Positions 52,397-61,061 of a stretch of DNA of 64,000 bases are shown one piece after another. Made by a program: the position numbers and the translations under genes. The notes beneath the pieces are model-generated. The model ran no database searches. It saw nothing but the letters and a program-made list of their open reading frames with translations, and was not told where the DNA came from. Origin of the DNA: Epibacterium sp. Ofav1-8 (GTDB lineage Bacteria > Pseudomonadota > Alphaproteobacteria > Rhodobacterales > Rhodobacteraceae). The stretch covers positions 1-64,000 of the forward strand of contig NZ_JAKRFD010000009.1 in NCBI RefSeq assembly GCF_022348185.1. The letters are read 5' to 3'. Within the stretch, counting starts at the first letter, position 1; each line of letters opens with the position of its first letter.

Positions 52397-52437
52397 GGGG
52401 CCGGAGCCTCCGGCGGGGATATTTGCAAGAAGATGAA
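52397..52437 (+). repeat. REP-like element between ABC ATPase and permease genes
   Basis: GGGGCCGGAGCCTCCGGC forms a hairpin followed by GGGGATATTTGCAAGAAGAT and GAA. The tail matches the copies in xdhA, xdhB and at 37418. It occupies the 117-bp gap between two genes of one operon. Confidence 0.75.
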
Positions 52438-52479
52438 GAGAACCGGACCACAAAGATCCGGCCAAGAGGGACAATAGGG

Positions 52480-53562
52480 ATGATCCGGCTAGAGAAACGA
52501 CCGCAGCCGTCGCGGGCGTGGTCAATGGCGACGCCACTGGTGGCGGTGCTGGCGACCATGGTGATGGGGGGGCTGTTGTTTGCCACCCTTGGCAAGAACC
52601 CGGTGGAGGCGATCCGCACCATTTTCTGGGAGCCGCTGTTTGGCGAGTTTGCGTTCTATTACCGCCCGCAGCTTTTGGTGAAAGGCGCGCCCTTGGTGCT
52701 GATTGCCATTGGCCTCAGCCTGGGCTTTCGTGCCGGGATCTGGAACATCGGCGCGGAAGGGCAATATATTATCGGCGCGCTCACTGGCGCAGGTGTGGGG
52801 CTGGCGTTCTACCCGACGGAGTCCTGGATCATCTTTCCACTGATGGTTCTGGCGGGCGCCTTTGGCGGCTGGGCCTGGGCGATGATCCCTGCGGTGCTGA
52901 AGACACGATTTGGCACCAATGAGATCTTGGTGTCCCTGATGCTGGTCTATGTGGCCGAACAGCTGCTGGCGTCCATGTCGCTGGGGTTGATGAAGAACCC
53001 GGAAGGATTTGGCTTTCCGGGCTCGCGCAACCTGCAACAATATGACAGTGCCCATAACGCCGAGCTGATCGCAGGGACCGGCATGCACTGGGGCGTGGTT
53101 GCGGCGCTGATTGCAGTGATCTTCTCTTATGTGCTGCTCAACCGGCATATGCTTGGCTATCATATCCGCCTGACCGGCGAGGCACCGCGGGCGGCGAAAT
53201 TCGCAGGGGTGAAACCCGCCCGGCTGATCCTGTTCTGTCTCGGGGCCTCTGGCGCACTGGCGGGGCTTGCGGGGATGTTTGAGGTCTCCGGTCCCTCCGG
53301 TCAGGTGTCGATCGATTTCAACGTGGGCTATGGGTTTACCGCGATTATCGTGGCCTTTCTGGGGCGCCTGCACCCGGTGGGCATTCTGCTGGCGGGCGCA
53401 TTGATGGCGTTGACCTACATTGGCGGTGACATCGCGCAGGGCAATCTGGGCCTGCCGTCCGCGGCCATTCAGGTGTTTCAGGGCATGCTCCTGTTCTTCC
53501 TGCTGGCGCTTGATCTGCTCACCAACTATCGCATTGCAATTGGCAAACCGGAGGTGGCGTGA
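52480..53562 (+). CDS. Nucleoside/purine ABC importer permease 1
   Basis: 360 residues from the ATG at 52480 (AGAGGG upstream). About nine TM segments; the conserved BPD_transp_2 region includes GFRAGIWNIGAEGQYIIGAL and TRFGTNEILVSLMLVYVAEQ, as in YufP-type permeases. It follows the ATPase gene after a REP-like element and overlaps the second permease by a TGATG junction. Confidence 0.9.
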   Translation: MIRLEKRPQPSRAWSMATPLVAVLATMVMGGLLFATLGKNPVEAIRTIFWEPLFGEFAFYYRPQLLVKGAPLVLIAIGLSLGFRAGIWNIGAEGQYIIGALTGAGVGLAFYPTESWIIFPLMVLAGAFGGWAWAMIPAVLKTRFGTNEILVSLMLVYVAEQLLASMSLGLMKNPEGFGFPGSRNLQQYDSAHNAELIAGTGMHWGVVAALIAVIFSYVLLNRHMLGYHIRLTGEAPRAAKFAGVKPARLILFCLGASGALAGLAGMFEVSGPSGQVSIDFNVGYGFTAIIVAFLGRLHPVGILLAGALMALTYIGGDIAQGNLGLPSAAIQVFQGMLLFFLLALDLLTNYRIAIGKPEVA

Positions 53563-54482
53563 TGGATCTGTCTGCTATCAACCCAGTCCTTCTGATCGCG
53601 TCTCTGATGGTGGCTGCAACGCCCTTGTTGCTGGCGGCAATCGGTGAGCTGGTGGTCGAGAAATCCGGCGTTCTGAACCTCGGGGTCGAGGGGATGATGA
53701 TCGTCGGGGCGATTGCGGGATTTGCCGCCGCCGTAGAGACAGGCTCACCCCTGTTGGGGTTTGTTGCCGCCGCCATCGCGGGGGCACTATTGTCGCTGCT
53801 GTTTGTGATCATGACCCAGGTGGCACTGGCCAACCAGGTCGCCTCGGGTCTGGCGCTGACGCTTTTTGGCTTGGGACTCTCGGCCCTGATGGGGCAGAAA
53901 TACGTGGGTGTGAAACCGCCGCAGATGGGGCGTATCGACATTCCGGTCCTGTCGGATCTGCCGGTGTTTGGGCGCATTCTCTTTGGTCATGATGTCGTGC
54001 TCTACTTCGGCATCGCGCTCACGGCTGCGGTCTGGGCGGTACTCAAATACTCCCGCGTCGGTCTGATCCTGCGCGCGGTGGGCGAAAACCACGATGCGGC
54101 GCATGCGCTGGGGTACAAAGTGGTCAAGATCCGCACGCTGGCGATCCTGTTCGGTGGCGCCTGTGCGGGGCTCGGTGGCGCCTACATCAGCCTGATCCGC
54201 GTACCGCAATGGACCGAGGGGATGACCGCCGGCATCGGCTGGATCGCCCTTGCGCTGGTGGTCTTTGCCAGCTGGAAGCCATGGCGGGCGCTTTTGGGTG
54301 CCTATCTTTTTGGCGGCGTCACCGTTGTGCAGCTTAATCTGCAGGCAGCGGGCGTTGCTATCCCGGTGGAATATCTGGCAATGTCGCCGTATCTGATCAC
54401 CATTCTGGTGCTCGTCATTCTATCCGCCGACAAGAGCAGCGCGCCTGCGTCGCTGGGCCGGAGCTTTCACGCGTCCCGCTGA
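53562..54482 (+). CDS. Nucleoside/purine ABC importer permease 2
   Basis: 306 residues from the ATG at 53562, with GGAGGTG 6 nt upstream (a GTG one codon earlier is possible). It shows the YufQ-type pattern LLLAAIGELVVEKSGVLNLG, VEGMMIVGAIAGFAAA and GENHDAAHALGYKVVKIRTL, with about eight TM segments. It pairs with permease 1. Confidence 0.9.
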   Translation: MDLSAINPVLLIASLMVAATPLLLAAIGELVVEKSGVLNLGVEGMMIVGAIAGFAAAVETGSPLLGFVAAAIAGALLSLLFVIMTQVALANQVASGLALTLFGLGLSALMGQKYVGVKPPQMGRIDIPVLSDLPVFGRILFGHDVVLYFGIALTAAVWAVLKYSRVGLILRAVGENHDAAHALGYKVVKIRTLAILFGGACAGLGGAYISLIRVPQWTEGMTAGIGWIALALVVFASWKPWRALLGAYLFGGVTVVQLNLQAAGVAIPVEYLAMSPYLITILVLVILSADKSSAPASLGRSFHASR

Positions 54483-54600
54483 ATTCGCAGGGCGCATCCC
54501 TGTTCGATACGCCATGCGCGTCGGACAAAAAACAAAGTCCAGCCTCGGGGTAAACCGGGGCGGATCGCAACACTGGAACCAATCAGGGGGAACCCATCAC

Positions 54601-55677
54601 ATGAAACTCACCAAACTTCTTGCCGGTGCTGCCGTTGCACTGGGACTGGCCGCCGGTGGCGCGCTGGCTCAGGACAAGACCAAAGTCGGCTTTGTCTATG
54701 TTGGCCCCGTCGGCGATGGCGGCTGGACCTATGAGCACGATCAGGGGCGCCTGGCGGTCGAAGAGGAATTCGGCGACAAGGTCGAAACCGTCTATGTGGA
54801 AAACGTCGCCGAAGGCCCCGATGCCGAGCGCGTGATCACCCAGATGGCGCTGCAGGGCGCGGATCTGATCTTCACCACCTCCTTTGGCTACATGGACCCG
54901 ACCATCAACGTCGCCAAGAAATTCCCGAATGTGAAGTTCGAGCACGCCACCGGCTACAAACGCGCCGAAAACGTCTCGACCTATTCGGCACGGTTCTACG
55001 AAGGCCGCGCGGTACAGGGCACCATCGCGGGCCATATGACCGAGAGCAATATTGTCGGCTACATCGGCTCCTATCCGATCCCCGAAGTGATCCGCGGCAT
55101 CAACTCCGCCTATATCCACGCCAAGAAGGTCAACCCCGACGTCCAGTTCAAGATCGTCTGGGCCTTCACCTGGTTCGACCCGGCGAAAGAAGCCGACGCT
55201 GCCAAGGTTCTGATCGAACAGGGTGCGGACGTGATCCTGCAGCACACCGATTCCACCGCACCGCAGGCCGCGGCGCAGGCGGCGGGCAATGTGGTCACCT
55301 TCGGTCAGGCGTCTGACATGGCGGAATATGCGCCCTTCCCGCGCGTATCCTCGATCATTGACGACTGGGCGCCCTACTACATCGCGCGTACCAAGGCCGT
55401 GATGGATGGCACCTGGACATCCGTGGACACCTGGGACGGCATCGGCCCGGGCATGGTTGGCATTGGCGAGATCACCGATGCGGTTCCGGCCGAAGTGAAA
55501 GCCGAGGCGCTGGCCCTGAAGGACGCGATGGCGTCTGGCGAATACCACGCGTTCACCGGCCCGCTGAACAAGCAGGACGGGTCTGAGTTCCTCGCCGAAG
55601 GCGAAATCGCAGACGATGGCACCCTTGCGGGTATGAACTTCTATGTCGAAGGTATCGAAGGCTCCATCCCCGAATAA
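54601..55677 (+). CDS. BMP-family nucleoside-binding protein of the ABC importer
   Basis: 358 residues from the ATG at 54601 with AGGGGGA upstream. It has a Sec signal peptide cut near ALA/QDK with no lipobox Cys, so it is a soluble periplasmic binder. The start KVGFVYVGPVGDGGWTYEHD matches the Bmp/PnrA (Med) fold; later IFTTSFGYMDPT and VIVQHTDST-like DVILQHTDSTAPQ are typical. It ends the xdh-purine uptake operon before a strong terminator. Confidence 0.92.
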   Translation: MKLTKLLAGAAVALGLAAGGALAQDKTKVGFVYVGPVGDGGWTYEHDQGRLAVEEEFGDKVETVYVENVAEGPDAERVITQMALQGADLIFTTSFGYMDPTINVAKKFPNVKFEHATGYKRAENVSTYSARFYEGRAVQGTIAGHMTESNIVGYIGSYPIPEVIRGINSAYIHAKKVNPDVQFKIVWAFTWFDPAKEADAAKVLIEQGADVILQHTDSTAPQAAAQAAGNVVTFGQASDMAEYAPFPRVSSIIDDWAPYYIARTKAVMDGTWTSVDTWDGIGPGMVGIGEITDAVPAEVKAEALALKDAMASGEYHAFTGPLNKQDGSEFLAEGEIADDGTLAGMNFYVEGIEGSIPE

Positions 55678-55697
55678 GGGACGCACGCTCCAATCGG

Positions 55698-55728
55698 AAA
55701 AGCCCCGCCAGTCTGGCGGGGCTTTTTT
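55698..55728. terminator. Bidirectional terminator between BMP and amino-acid ABC operons
   Basis: AAAAGCCCCGCCA and TGGCGGGGCTTTT form a perfect 13-bp stem with loop GTC, followed by TT on the plus strand and preceded by A residues, so it can terminate both convergent operons. Starts 21 bp after the BMP gene stop. Confidence 0.93.
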
Positions 55729-55802
55729 GTTGGGATCTGCCAGACTGGCATGAGGGCCATGCCAACGATGTCGAGGTCGGGTTCTCGACCGTCATAGGCG
55801 CG

Positions 55803-56537
55803 TCAGCCGCCAACACGTGCCAGAAACCGCTTCAGGCGCTCATCCTGAGGCGCATCAAAGATCTGCGCCGGGGGGCCCTGCTCCACGATCTTGCCGCCAT
55901 GCATGAACAGGATGCGATCAGCGATTTCGCGGGCAAACTGCATCTCGTGGGTCACGATGAGCATCGTCTGCTTTTGCTCCGCCACCCGGCGCATCAGGTC
56001 AAGCACCTCGCCCACCCATTCCGGGTCCAGCGCAGAGGTCGGCTCGTCAAACAGCATCAGTTCGGAATTGAGGGCCATGGCACGTCCGATGCCGACCCGT
56101 TGCTGCTGGCCACCGGACAAGGCCGCCGGATAGCTGTCGGCCTTGTCCGCCAACCCCGTCTCGGCGAGGATCGCCCGGGCGCGCTCTGCCGCCTCGGACC
56201 TGGGCAGGCGCTGCACGGTGACCAGCGCCTCCATGATGTTCTCGGCGGCGGTCTTGTTGGCAAACAGCGCATAGTTCTGAAACACAAAACCGGTCCGCCG
56301 CCGAAGCGCCAGAATATCGGCCTTGCGCGCCCGCGCCGCATCGACGCTCAGGTCTGCGATGGAAATCTGCCCCGCATCCGGCTGGTCGAGGAAGTTGAGA
56401 CAGCGCAGCAGCGTCGACTTGCCGGTGCCGGAGGGGCCGATGATCACCACCCGCTCGCCCGCAGCAATATCGAGGTCGATCTGGTCGAGCACCGGCGTGC
56501 CCCCGAATGTCTTGGTCAGTCCCTTGATCGAAATCAT
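55803..56537 (-). CDS. Amino-acid (cystine-type) ABC importer ATPase
   Basis: 244 residues from the ATG at 56537, which overlaps the permease stop as ATGA. Walker A GPSGTGKSTLLRCLNFLD, signature LSGGQQQRVGIGRAM and Walker B LMLFDEPTSALDPEWVGEV are of the polar amino-acid (GlnQ/TcyC) class. Third gene of the leftward operon. Confidence 0.9.
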   Translation of the reverse strand: MISIKGLTKTFGGTPVLDQIDLDIAAGERVVIIGPSGTGKSTLLRCLNFLDQPDAGQISIADLSVDAARARKADILALRRRTGFVFQNYALFANKTAAENIMEALVTVQRLPRSEAAERARAILAETGLADKADSYPAALSGGQQQRVGIGRAMALNSELMLFDEPTSALDPEWVGEVLDLMRRVAEQKQTMLIVTHEMQFAREIADRILFMHGGKIVEQGPPAQIFDAPQDERLKRFLARVGG

Positions 56538-57208
56538 CGCACAAACGCCTTGTTCAAACGGGTTTCCAGCCATTTCTGGCCTTGGCTCAGCGCCTCCACC
56601 ATGATCCAGTAGATCACCGCCACAACGAGGAAGGCCTCGAAATAGAGGAAACTGCCGGCGGCCTCTTTCTGCGCCGCACCCATCATTTCGGTCACGCCGA
56701 GGGTGAAGGCCAGCGAGGTCCCCTTCAGCATGTCGATGAAGTAATTCACCAAGGTGGGCGCTGCCACCCGGGCGGCCTGTGGCAGGATGATCCGCATCAT
56801 CAGCTGCCACTGGGTCATGCCGATGGACTGCGCCGCCTCCCACTGGCTGCGATCCACGCCGATGATGGCGGCCCGGATCGACTCTGCCATATAGGCCGAG
56901 AAATGCAGCGTCAGCCCGAGGATCGCCGCCGTCACCCCGTCGATGCGGGTGAGAACCGACAGTACCTGCGGCAAGCCGTAGTAGAACAGGAACAGCTGCA
57001 CCAGCAGCGGCGTGCCGCGGAAAAAGCTGATGAACAGCACCACCAGCCAGTCCAGCACCGGCACCCGCACCACGCGCTCGACCGCGAGCAGCGCCGCCAG
57101 CACCAGCGCACAGACCATGCCCGCCGCCGCCATGCCCAGCGTCAGCGGCACATAGCCGAGGATCACCGGCACCAGCCCCAGCATGTACTCAAAGTCGAGC
57201 GCCTGCAT
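56534..57208 (-). CDS. Amino-acid (cystine-type) ABC importer permease
   Basis: 224 residues with about five TM segments. The His/Glu/Gln/Arg-permease motif is present: FFRGTPLLVQLFLFYYGLP and EAAQSIGMTQWQLMMRIILP (EAA loop). It sits between the binding-protein gene (3-bp gap) and the ATPase gene (ATGA overlap). Confidence 0.9.
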   Translation of the reverse strand: MQALDFEYMLGLVPVILGYVPLTLGMAAAGMVCALVLAALLAVERVVRVPVLDWLVVLFISFFRGTPLLVQLFLFYYGLPQVLSVLTRIDGVTAAILGLTLHFSAYMAESIRAAIIGVDRSQWEAAQSIGMTQWQLMMRIILPQAARVAAPTLVNYFIDMLKGTSLAFTLGVTEMMGAAQKEAAGSFLYFEAFLVVAVIYWIMVEALSQGQKWLETRLNKAFVR

Positions 57209-57211
57209 CGG

Positions 57212-57982
57212 TTACTCCGCCGCGTTGGAGGTGATGTCGGTGCCGAACCACTTGACCGAGATCTCGGTCAGGGTGCCGTTCTCGCGCAGGGTGGTCAGGG
57301 CCGCATCGACCTGATCGCGCAACGCCCGCCCTTCGGCGTCATCGCGAAACGGCAGCGCATTGCGGATTTCGGAAAAGGGTTGCCCGGCGAGTTGCAGCGG
57401 CAACGGGCTTTCCTTGATCAATTGCGCCGAGGACACCCGGTCCATCACAAAGGCATCGACGCGGCCCAGCGCAGTATCCTGTTCGATATTGCTTTCGTAG
57501 GTCTTGATGTTGACCTCATCGGCGTAGGGCAGATCGTTCAGCAACTGCTCGAAGTTGGAGCCGAGGTTCACCGCCACGGTCTTGCCGCGCAGATCCTCGA
57601 CACCGGTGACATCCTGGTTGCCGTCGCGGGTCACGACCTGTGCCCCGTCAAAGACATAGGCCTGGGTGAAGGCGAATTTCGCCTCGCGCTCCGGCGTGAT
57701 GGTGATCTGGTTGGCGATGGTGTCGATCCGCCCCGCATCCAGAGCTCCGATCAGCCCGGAAAAGGACATGGTCTCAAATTCGATCTCGAGGCCCGCCTCT
57801 TCGCCCACGGCGTTCATCACATCGACCTCGAACCCTTGCAGCACGTCCTGACGGACAAAGGTGAAGGGGAAGTAACCACCGGACATGCCCACGGTGAGGG
57901 TGGTGTCCTCGGCCTGTGCAACAAGCGGCGTAACAGCAACCAGCCCGGCAAGCGCGGCCGCGCGGAATGTAAGGGTTTTCAT
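57212..57982 (-). CDS. Amino-acid (cystine-type) ABC importer binding protein
   Basis: 256 residues from the ATG at 57982 with AAGGAG 9 nt upstream. Signal peptide cut near AQA/EDT. The mature protein, TLTVGMSGGYFPFTF, GFEVDVMNAVGEEAGL, IDTIANQITITPEREAKF and the C-terminal ISVKWFGTDIT, follows the cystine-binding protein TcyJ/FliY closely, including NQ(V/I)TIT. Specificity for cystine is likely but not certain. First gene of the leftward operon. Confidence 0.88.
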   Translation of the reverse strand: MKTLTFRAAALAGLVAVTPLVAQAEDTTLTVGMSGGYFPFTFVRQDVLQGFEVDVMNAVGEEAGLEIEFETMSFSGLIGALDAGRIDTIANQITITPEREAKFAFTQAYVFDGAQVVTRDGNQDVTGVEDLRGKTVAVNLGSNFEQLLNDLPYADEVNIKTYESNIEQDTALGRVDAFVMDRVSSAQLIKESPLPLQLAGQPFSEIRNALPFRDDAEGRALRDQVDAALTTLRENGTLTEISVKWFGTDITSNAAE

Positions 57983-58282
57983 GGCAAGAGACTCCTTGGT
58001 GTCTGCGTTTGCTGCACAGGTGTCCATTTTTTGGGCGCTCCGCAAGAGCGGCTGGCATTCAGGAACCCGCATCCCGACCAGAGGACAAACGATAGGCCAC
58101 TGGGCCATGACAAGCGCTGTGCAGGAACTCTTTTCCGAATTCTGATGGCAGAGCGGGACAAATGTTCCCGCGCCCTCGGCCTTGCTGCCCGCTTTGCGGC
58201 ACCGGGCAAGGCGGCTATGCGCTGGACGCAACGCCGCCGCCGCCCATTGCATCCTCGGCCAAGGCCGCCTATACGCCGCCCA
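57983..58282. other. 300-bp divergent region between the cystine-type importer and queC
   Basis: It should hold promoters for both directions. I see no strong consensus boxes; GAACTCTTTTCCGAATTC near 58127-58144 is a short inverted-repeat-like patch. The right end leads into the preQ1 riboswitch candidate. Confidence 0.4.
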
Positions 58283-58318
58283 CACCGGTCGCAGCCTACC
58301 CGGTCAACAAAACAAGGA
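58283..58318 (+). ncRNA. Candidate preQ1-I riboswitch controlling queC
   Basis: ACCGG (58284-58288) pairs with CCGGT (58300-58304) around the 11-nt loop TCGCAGCCTAC. The tail CAACAAAACAAGGA follows and includes the queC ribosome site AAGGA (58314-58318). This is the compact preQ1-I layout: a 5-bp stem, a loop with CAGC and an ACC end, and an A-rich tail that folds back as a pseudoknot. It precedes queuosine-precursor genes, the classic site. preQ1 binding would hide AAGGA and lower translation. The aptamer conservation was judged by eye. Confidence 0.55.
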
Positions 58319-58326
58319 CTGAAAAC

Positions 58327-59028
58327 TTGAAAACACTTGTCATCTGCTCGGGCGGATTGGACTCCGTGTCCCTCGCCCATATGGCTGCCGCAACCCGGCA
58401 GCTCACCCGTCTGGTCTCCTTCGACTATGGCCAACGTCACCGCAAGGAACTGGACTACGCCCGCACCGCCGCGACGCGGCTTGGCGTGCCGTTTCACCTC
58501 ATCGACATGCGCCCCATCGGGGCGGCGCTGACCGGCTCCGCCCTGACCGAGGACATCGACGTGCCCGACGGCCACTATGCCGAAGAGACGATGAAGATCA
58601 CGGTGGTGCCCAATCGCAATGCCATCATGCTCTCGATCGCCTTTGGCATCGCGGCGGCAAACGGCGATGAGGCCGTCGCCACCGCCGTGCATGGCGGCGA
58701 CCACTTCATCTATCCCGACTGCCGCCCCGCGTTCACGCAGGCCTTTGATGCGATGCAGCAGGCGGCGCTGGACGGCTATGCCGACACCCGGCTCTGGACG
58801 CCGTTTGTGCACCGCTCCAAGGCCGATATCGTCACCGAGGGCGCCCTCCACGGCACCCCCTTTGCCGAGACCTGGTCCTGCTACAAGGGCGGCACACATC
58901 ATTGCGGGCGCTGCGGCACCTGCGTGGAACGGCGCGAGGCCTTTGATCTGGCCGGCGTCACCGATCCCACCACCTATGAGGACCCCGGTTTCTGGCGCGC
59001 GGCGATCGCCGCTAAGGAGGCTGGCTGA
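58327..59028 (+). CDS. queC: 7-cyano-7-deazaguanine (preQ0) synthase
   Basis: 233 residues from a TTG at 58327, 8 nt after AAGGA. It converts 7-carboxy-7-deazaguanine to preQ0 with ATP and ammonia. The PP-loop is VICSGGLDSVSLAHMA; the zinc site is CGRCGTCVERREAF with an earlier Cys in WSCYKGG. It starts a queC-queD-queE-queF cluster, its stop overlapping queD as TGATG, behind a candidate preQ1 riboswitch. Confidence 0.95.
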   Translation: MKTLVICSGGLDSVSLAHMAAATRQLTRLVSFDYGQRHRKELDYARTAATRLGVPFHLIDMRPIGAALTGSALTEDIDVPDGHYAEETMKITVVPNRNAIMLSIAFGIAAANGDEAVATAVHGGDHFIYPDCRPAFTQAFDAMQQAALDGYADTRLWTPFVHRSKADIVTEGALHGTPFAETWSCYKGGTHHCGRCGTCVERREAFDLAGVTDPTTYEDPGFWRAAIAAKEAG

Positions 59029-59393
59029 TGTTTCGGATCACCAAGGAGTTTCACTTCTCGGCCTCGCATCAGCTCTCTCACCTTCCCGACGATCACCAAT
59101 GTGCCAGGCTGCATGGGCACAATTACATCGTCGTGGTGGAACTGGCCGCCGAAGAGCTGAACCGCGACGGTTTTGTGCGGGATTATCACGAGTTGAAGCC
59201 GCTCAAGGATTATATTGACGGGACGTTTGACCATCGGCACCTGAACGATGTGCTGGAGGGACCGTCCACCGCCGAGAACATGGCGCGCCATTTCTACCGC
59301 TGGTGCCAGGCGCGCTGGCCCGAGGTGGCGGCGGTGCGGGTTTCCGAAACGCCAAAGACCTGGGCCGAATACCGCCCCCGGGTGCTGCCATGA
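59028..59393 (+). CDS. queD: 6-carboxy-5,6,7,8-tetrahydropterin synthase
   Basis: 121 residues. It makes 6-carboxytetrahydropterin from dihydroneopterin triphosphate. The zinc His residues are in FSASHQL and LHGHNY, and the acid in [20 protein letters not shown] near the end is typical. It lies between queC (1-base overlap) and queE (ATGA overlap). Confidence 0.94.
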   Translation: MFRITKEFHFSASHQLSHLPDDHQCARLHGHNYIVVVELAAEELNRDGFVRDYHELKPLKDYIDGTFDHRHLNDVLEGPSTAENMARHFYRWCQARWPEVAAVRVSETPKTWAEYRPRVLP

Positions 59394-60097
59394 CCCTGCG
59401 CATCGCCGAGATTTTTGGCCCCACCGTGCAGGGTGAAGGCATCCTGATCGGAGAGCCCACCGTGTTTGTGCGTGCCGGCGGCTGCGACTATCGCTGCGCC
59501 TGGTGTGACAGCCTGCATGCGGTGGACAGCGCCTATCGCGACACCTGGGCGCCGATGACGCCAGAGGCGATCATGGCTGAGGTCCGCCGCCTGTCCGGCG
59601 GCCAGCCCCTCACCGTGTCGATCTCCGGCGGCAACCCGGCCATTCAGGATTTTGCCCCGGTGATCGCCATCGGCCAGGAGGAAGGCTATCGCTTTGCACT
59701 GGAGACGCAGGGCTCCATCGCGCAGGACTGGTTCGCCGGGCTCGATACGCTGGTGCTCAGCCCCAAACCGCCTTCCAGTGGCCACAAAACCGACTGGCTG
59801 AAGTTCGACCGCTGCCTCGCGGCGGCGGAGCGAGCGGGGCAAACGGTGATGAAGATCGTGATCTTTGACAAGGCCGACCTCGCCTTTGCCCGCGCCGCCC
59901 ACGACCGGCATCCGCAGCTGCCGCTGTTCCTGCAACCCGGCAACCCCGAGGTGGACCCGCAAAGCCCCGTTGATCTTGATCAGACCACCGCCCGCCTGCG
60001 CTGGCTGATCGACGAAACCGTGGGCAAGGGTTGGCTCACCCCCCGTATCCTGCCGCAACTGCATGTCCTGATCTGGGGCAATCAGCGCGGCGTCTGA
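59390..60097 (+). CDS. queE: 7-carboxy-7-deazaguanine synthase
   Basis: 235-residue radical SAM enzyme that contracts the pterin ring to 7-carboxy-7-deazaguanine. It starts [14 protein letters not shown] and has CDYRCAWC (Cys32, Cys36, Cys39) with the standard QueE CxxxCxxC. The start overlaps the queD stop as ATGA; longer in-frame starts upstream lie inside queD and are not needed. Confidence 0.94.
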   Translation: MTLRIAEIFGPTVQGEGILIGEPTVFVRAGGCDYRCAWCDSLHAVDSAYRDTWAPMTPEAIMAEVRRLSGGQPLTVSISGGNPAIQDFAPVIAIGQEEGYRFALETQGSIAQDWFAGLDTLVLSPKPPSSGHKTDWLKFDRCLAAAERAGQTVMKIVIFDKADLAFARAAHDRHPQLPLFLQPGNPEVDPQSPVDLDQTTARLRWLIDETVGKGWLTPRILPQLHVLIWGNQRGV

Positions 60098-60114
60098 CCT
60101 TTGGAATTCCGACC

Positions 60115-60579
60115 ATGACCGACAGTATCTACAGCAATCTGAAACAGCTGGGCGGCGCGACCACCCTGCCCGCCTCTCCCGAAACTGCCGAGCTGGAGCG
60201 GGTGGCGAACCCGCAAGCCGACGTGACCTATAACGTGCGCTTCACCGCGCCCGAGTTCACCTCGCTCTGCCCGATGACCGGCCAGCCGGATTTTGCCCAT
60301 CTGGTGATCGACTATGTGCCGGGTGACTGGCTGGTGGAAAGCAAATCGTTGAAACTCTACCTCGGGGCGTTCCGCAACCACGGGGCCTTTCACGAGGATT
60401 GCACCGTCTCGATCGCCCGTCGCCTGGCGGATTTCCTGGCACCGAAGTGGCTGCGCATCGGGGGCTACTGGTATCCGCGCGGCGGCATCCCGATCGATGT
60501 CTTCTACCAGACCGGCCCGTGTCCCGAGGATGTCTGGATTCCCGATCAGGGCGTGCCGCCCTACCGCGGGCGGGGTTGA
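60115..60579 (+). CDS. queF: NADPH-dependent 7-cyano-7-deazaguanine reductase
   Basis: 154 residues, the short unimodular QueF. It reduces preQ0 to preQ1. Nucleophile Cys in [34 protein letters not shown] supplies the NADPH and substrate residues. The ATG at 60115 follows queE by 17 bp. With queC, queD and queE it completes the route from GTP products to preQ1. Confidence 0.95.
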   Translation: MTDSIYSNLKQLGGATTLPASPETAELERVANPQADVTYNVRFTAPEFTSLCPMTGQPDFAHLVIDYVPGDWLVESKSLKLYLGAFRNHGAFHEDCTVSIARRLADFLAPKWLRIGGYWYPRGGIPIDVFYQTGPCPEDVWIPDQGVPPYRGRG

Positions 60580-60659
60580 AAGGCGGGCACACTTCGCCGC
60601 ATTCCCAACCGGCGCCGGGGCTGCTAGATCTTGGACCGCATCTATCTGGGAGAGGGCCA

Positions 60660-61061
60660 ATGCCACCCCCGACACAGGATCTGATCGTCTTTGATGCGGC
60701 CTGCATCATGTGTTCGGCCTTTGCGCGGTTCATGGCCCGCCATGACAGGGCAGCGCGGTTTCGTTTTGTCACCGCGCAATCCGGGACCGGGCAATCGCTC
60801 TATCTGGCGCATGGGCTTGATCCGCATGACTGGTCCACGAATATCGTAATCGTCGACGGTCGCGCCTTCACCAAACTTGCCGCCTTTTGCGCGGCGATGC
60901 GGGCCATCGGCTGGCCGTGGCGGGCCCTGGCTGTCCTGAAGCTGATCCCGACGCCCATCGGCAACTGGCTCTATGACCGGATCGCGGCAAATCGCTACGT
61001 GATCGGGCGGCGCAGCTGTCTGCTGCCCTCGGACGATCTCAGAGGGCGCATTCTTGAATAA
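60660..61061 (+). CDS. DCC-family thiol-disulfide oxidoreductase-like protein
   Basis: 133 residues from the ATG at 60660. It starts LIVFDAACIMCSAFARFM, the DUF393/DCC pattern with a CxxC (CIMC) in a thioredoxin-like fold. Later blocks VDGRAFTKLAAFCAAMRAIG and YDRIAANRYVIGRR are family-typical. No signal peptide. Its end overlaps the next start by 8 bp, so the two are translated together. The substrate is unknown. Confidence 0.85.
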   Translation: MPPPTQDLIVFDAACIMCSAFARFMARHDRAARFRFVTAQSGTGQSLYLAHGLDPHDWSTNIVIVDGRAFTKLAAFCAAMRAIGWPWRALAVLKLIPTPIGNWLYDRIAANRYVIGRRSCLLPSDDLRGRILE

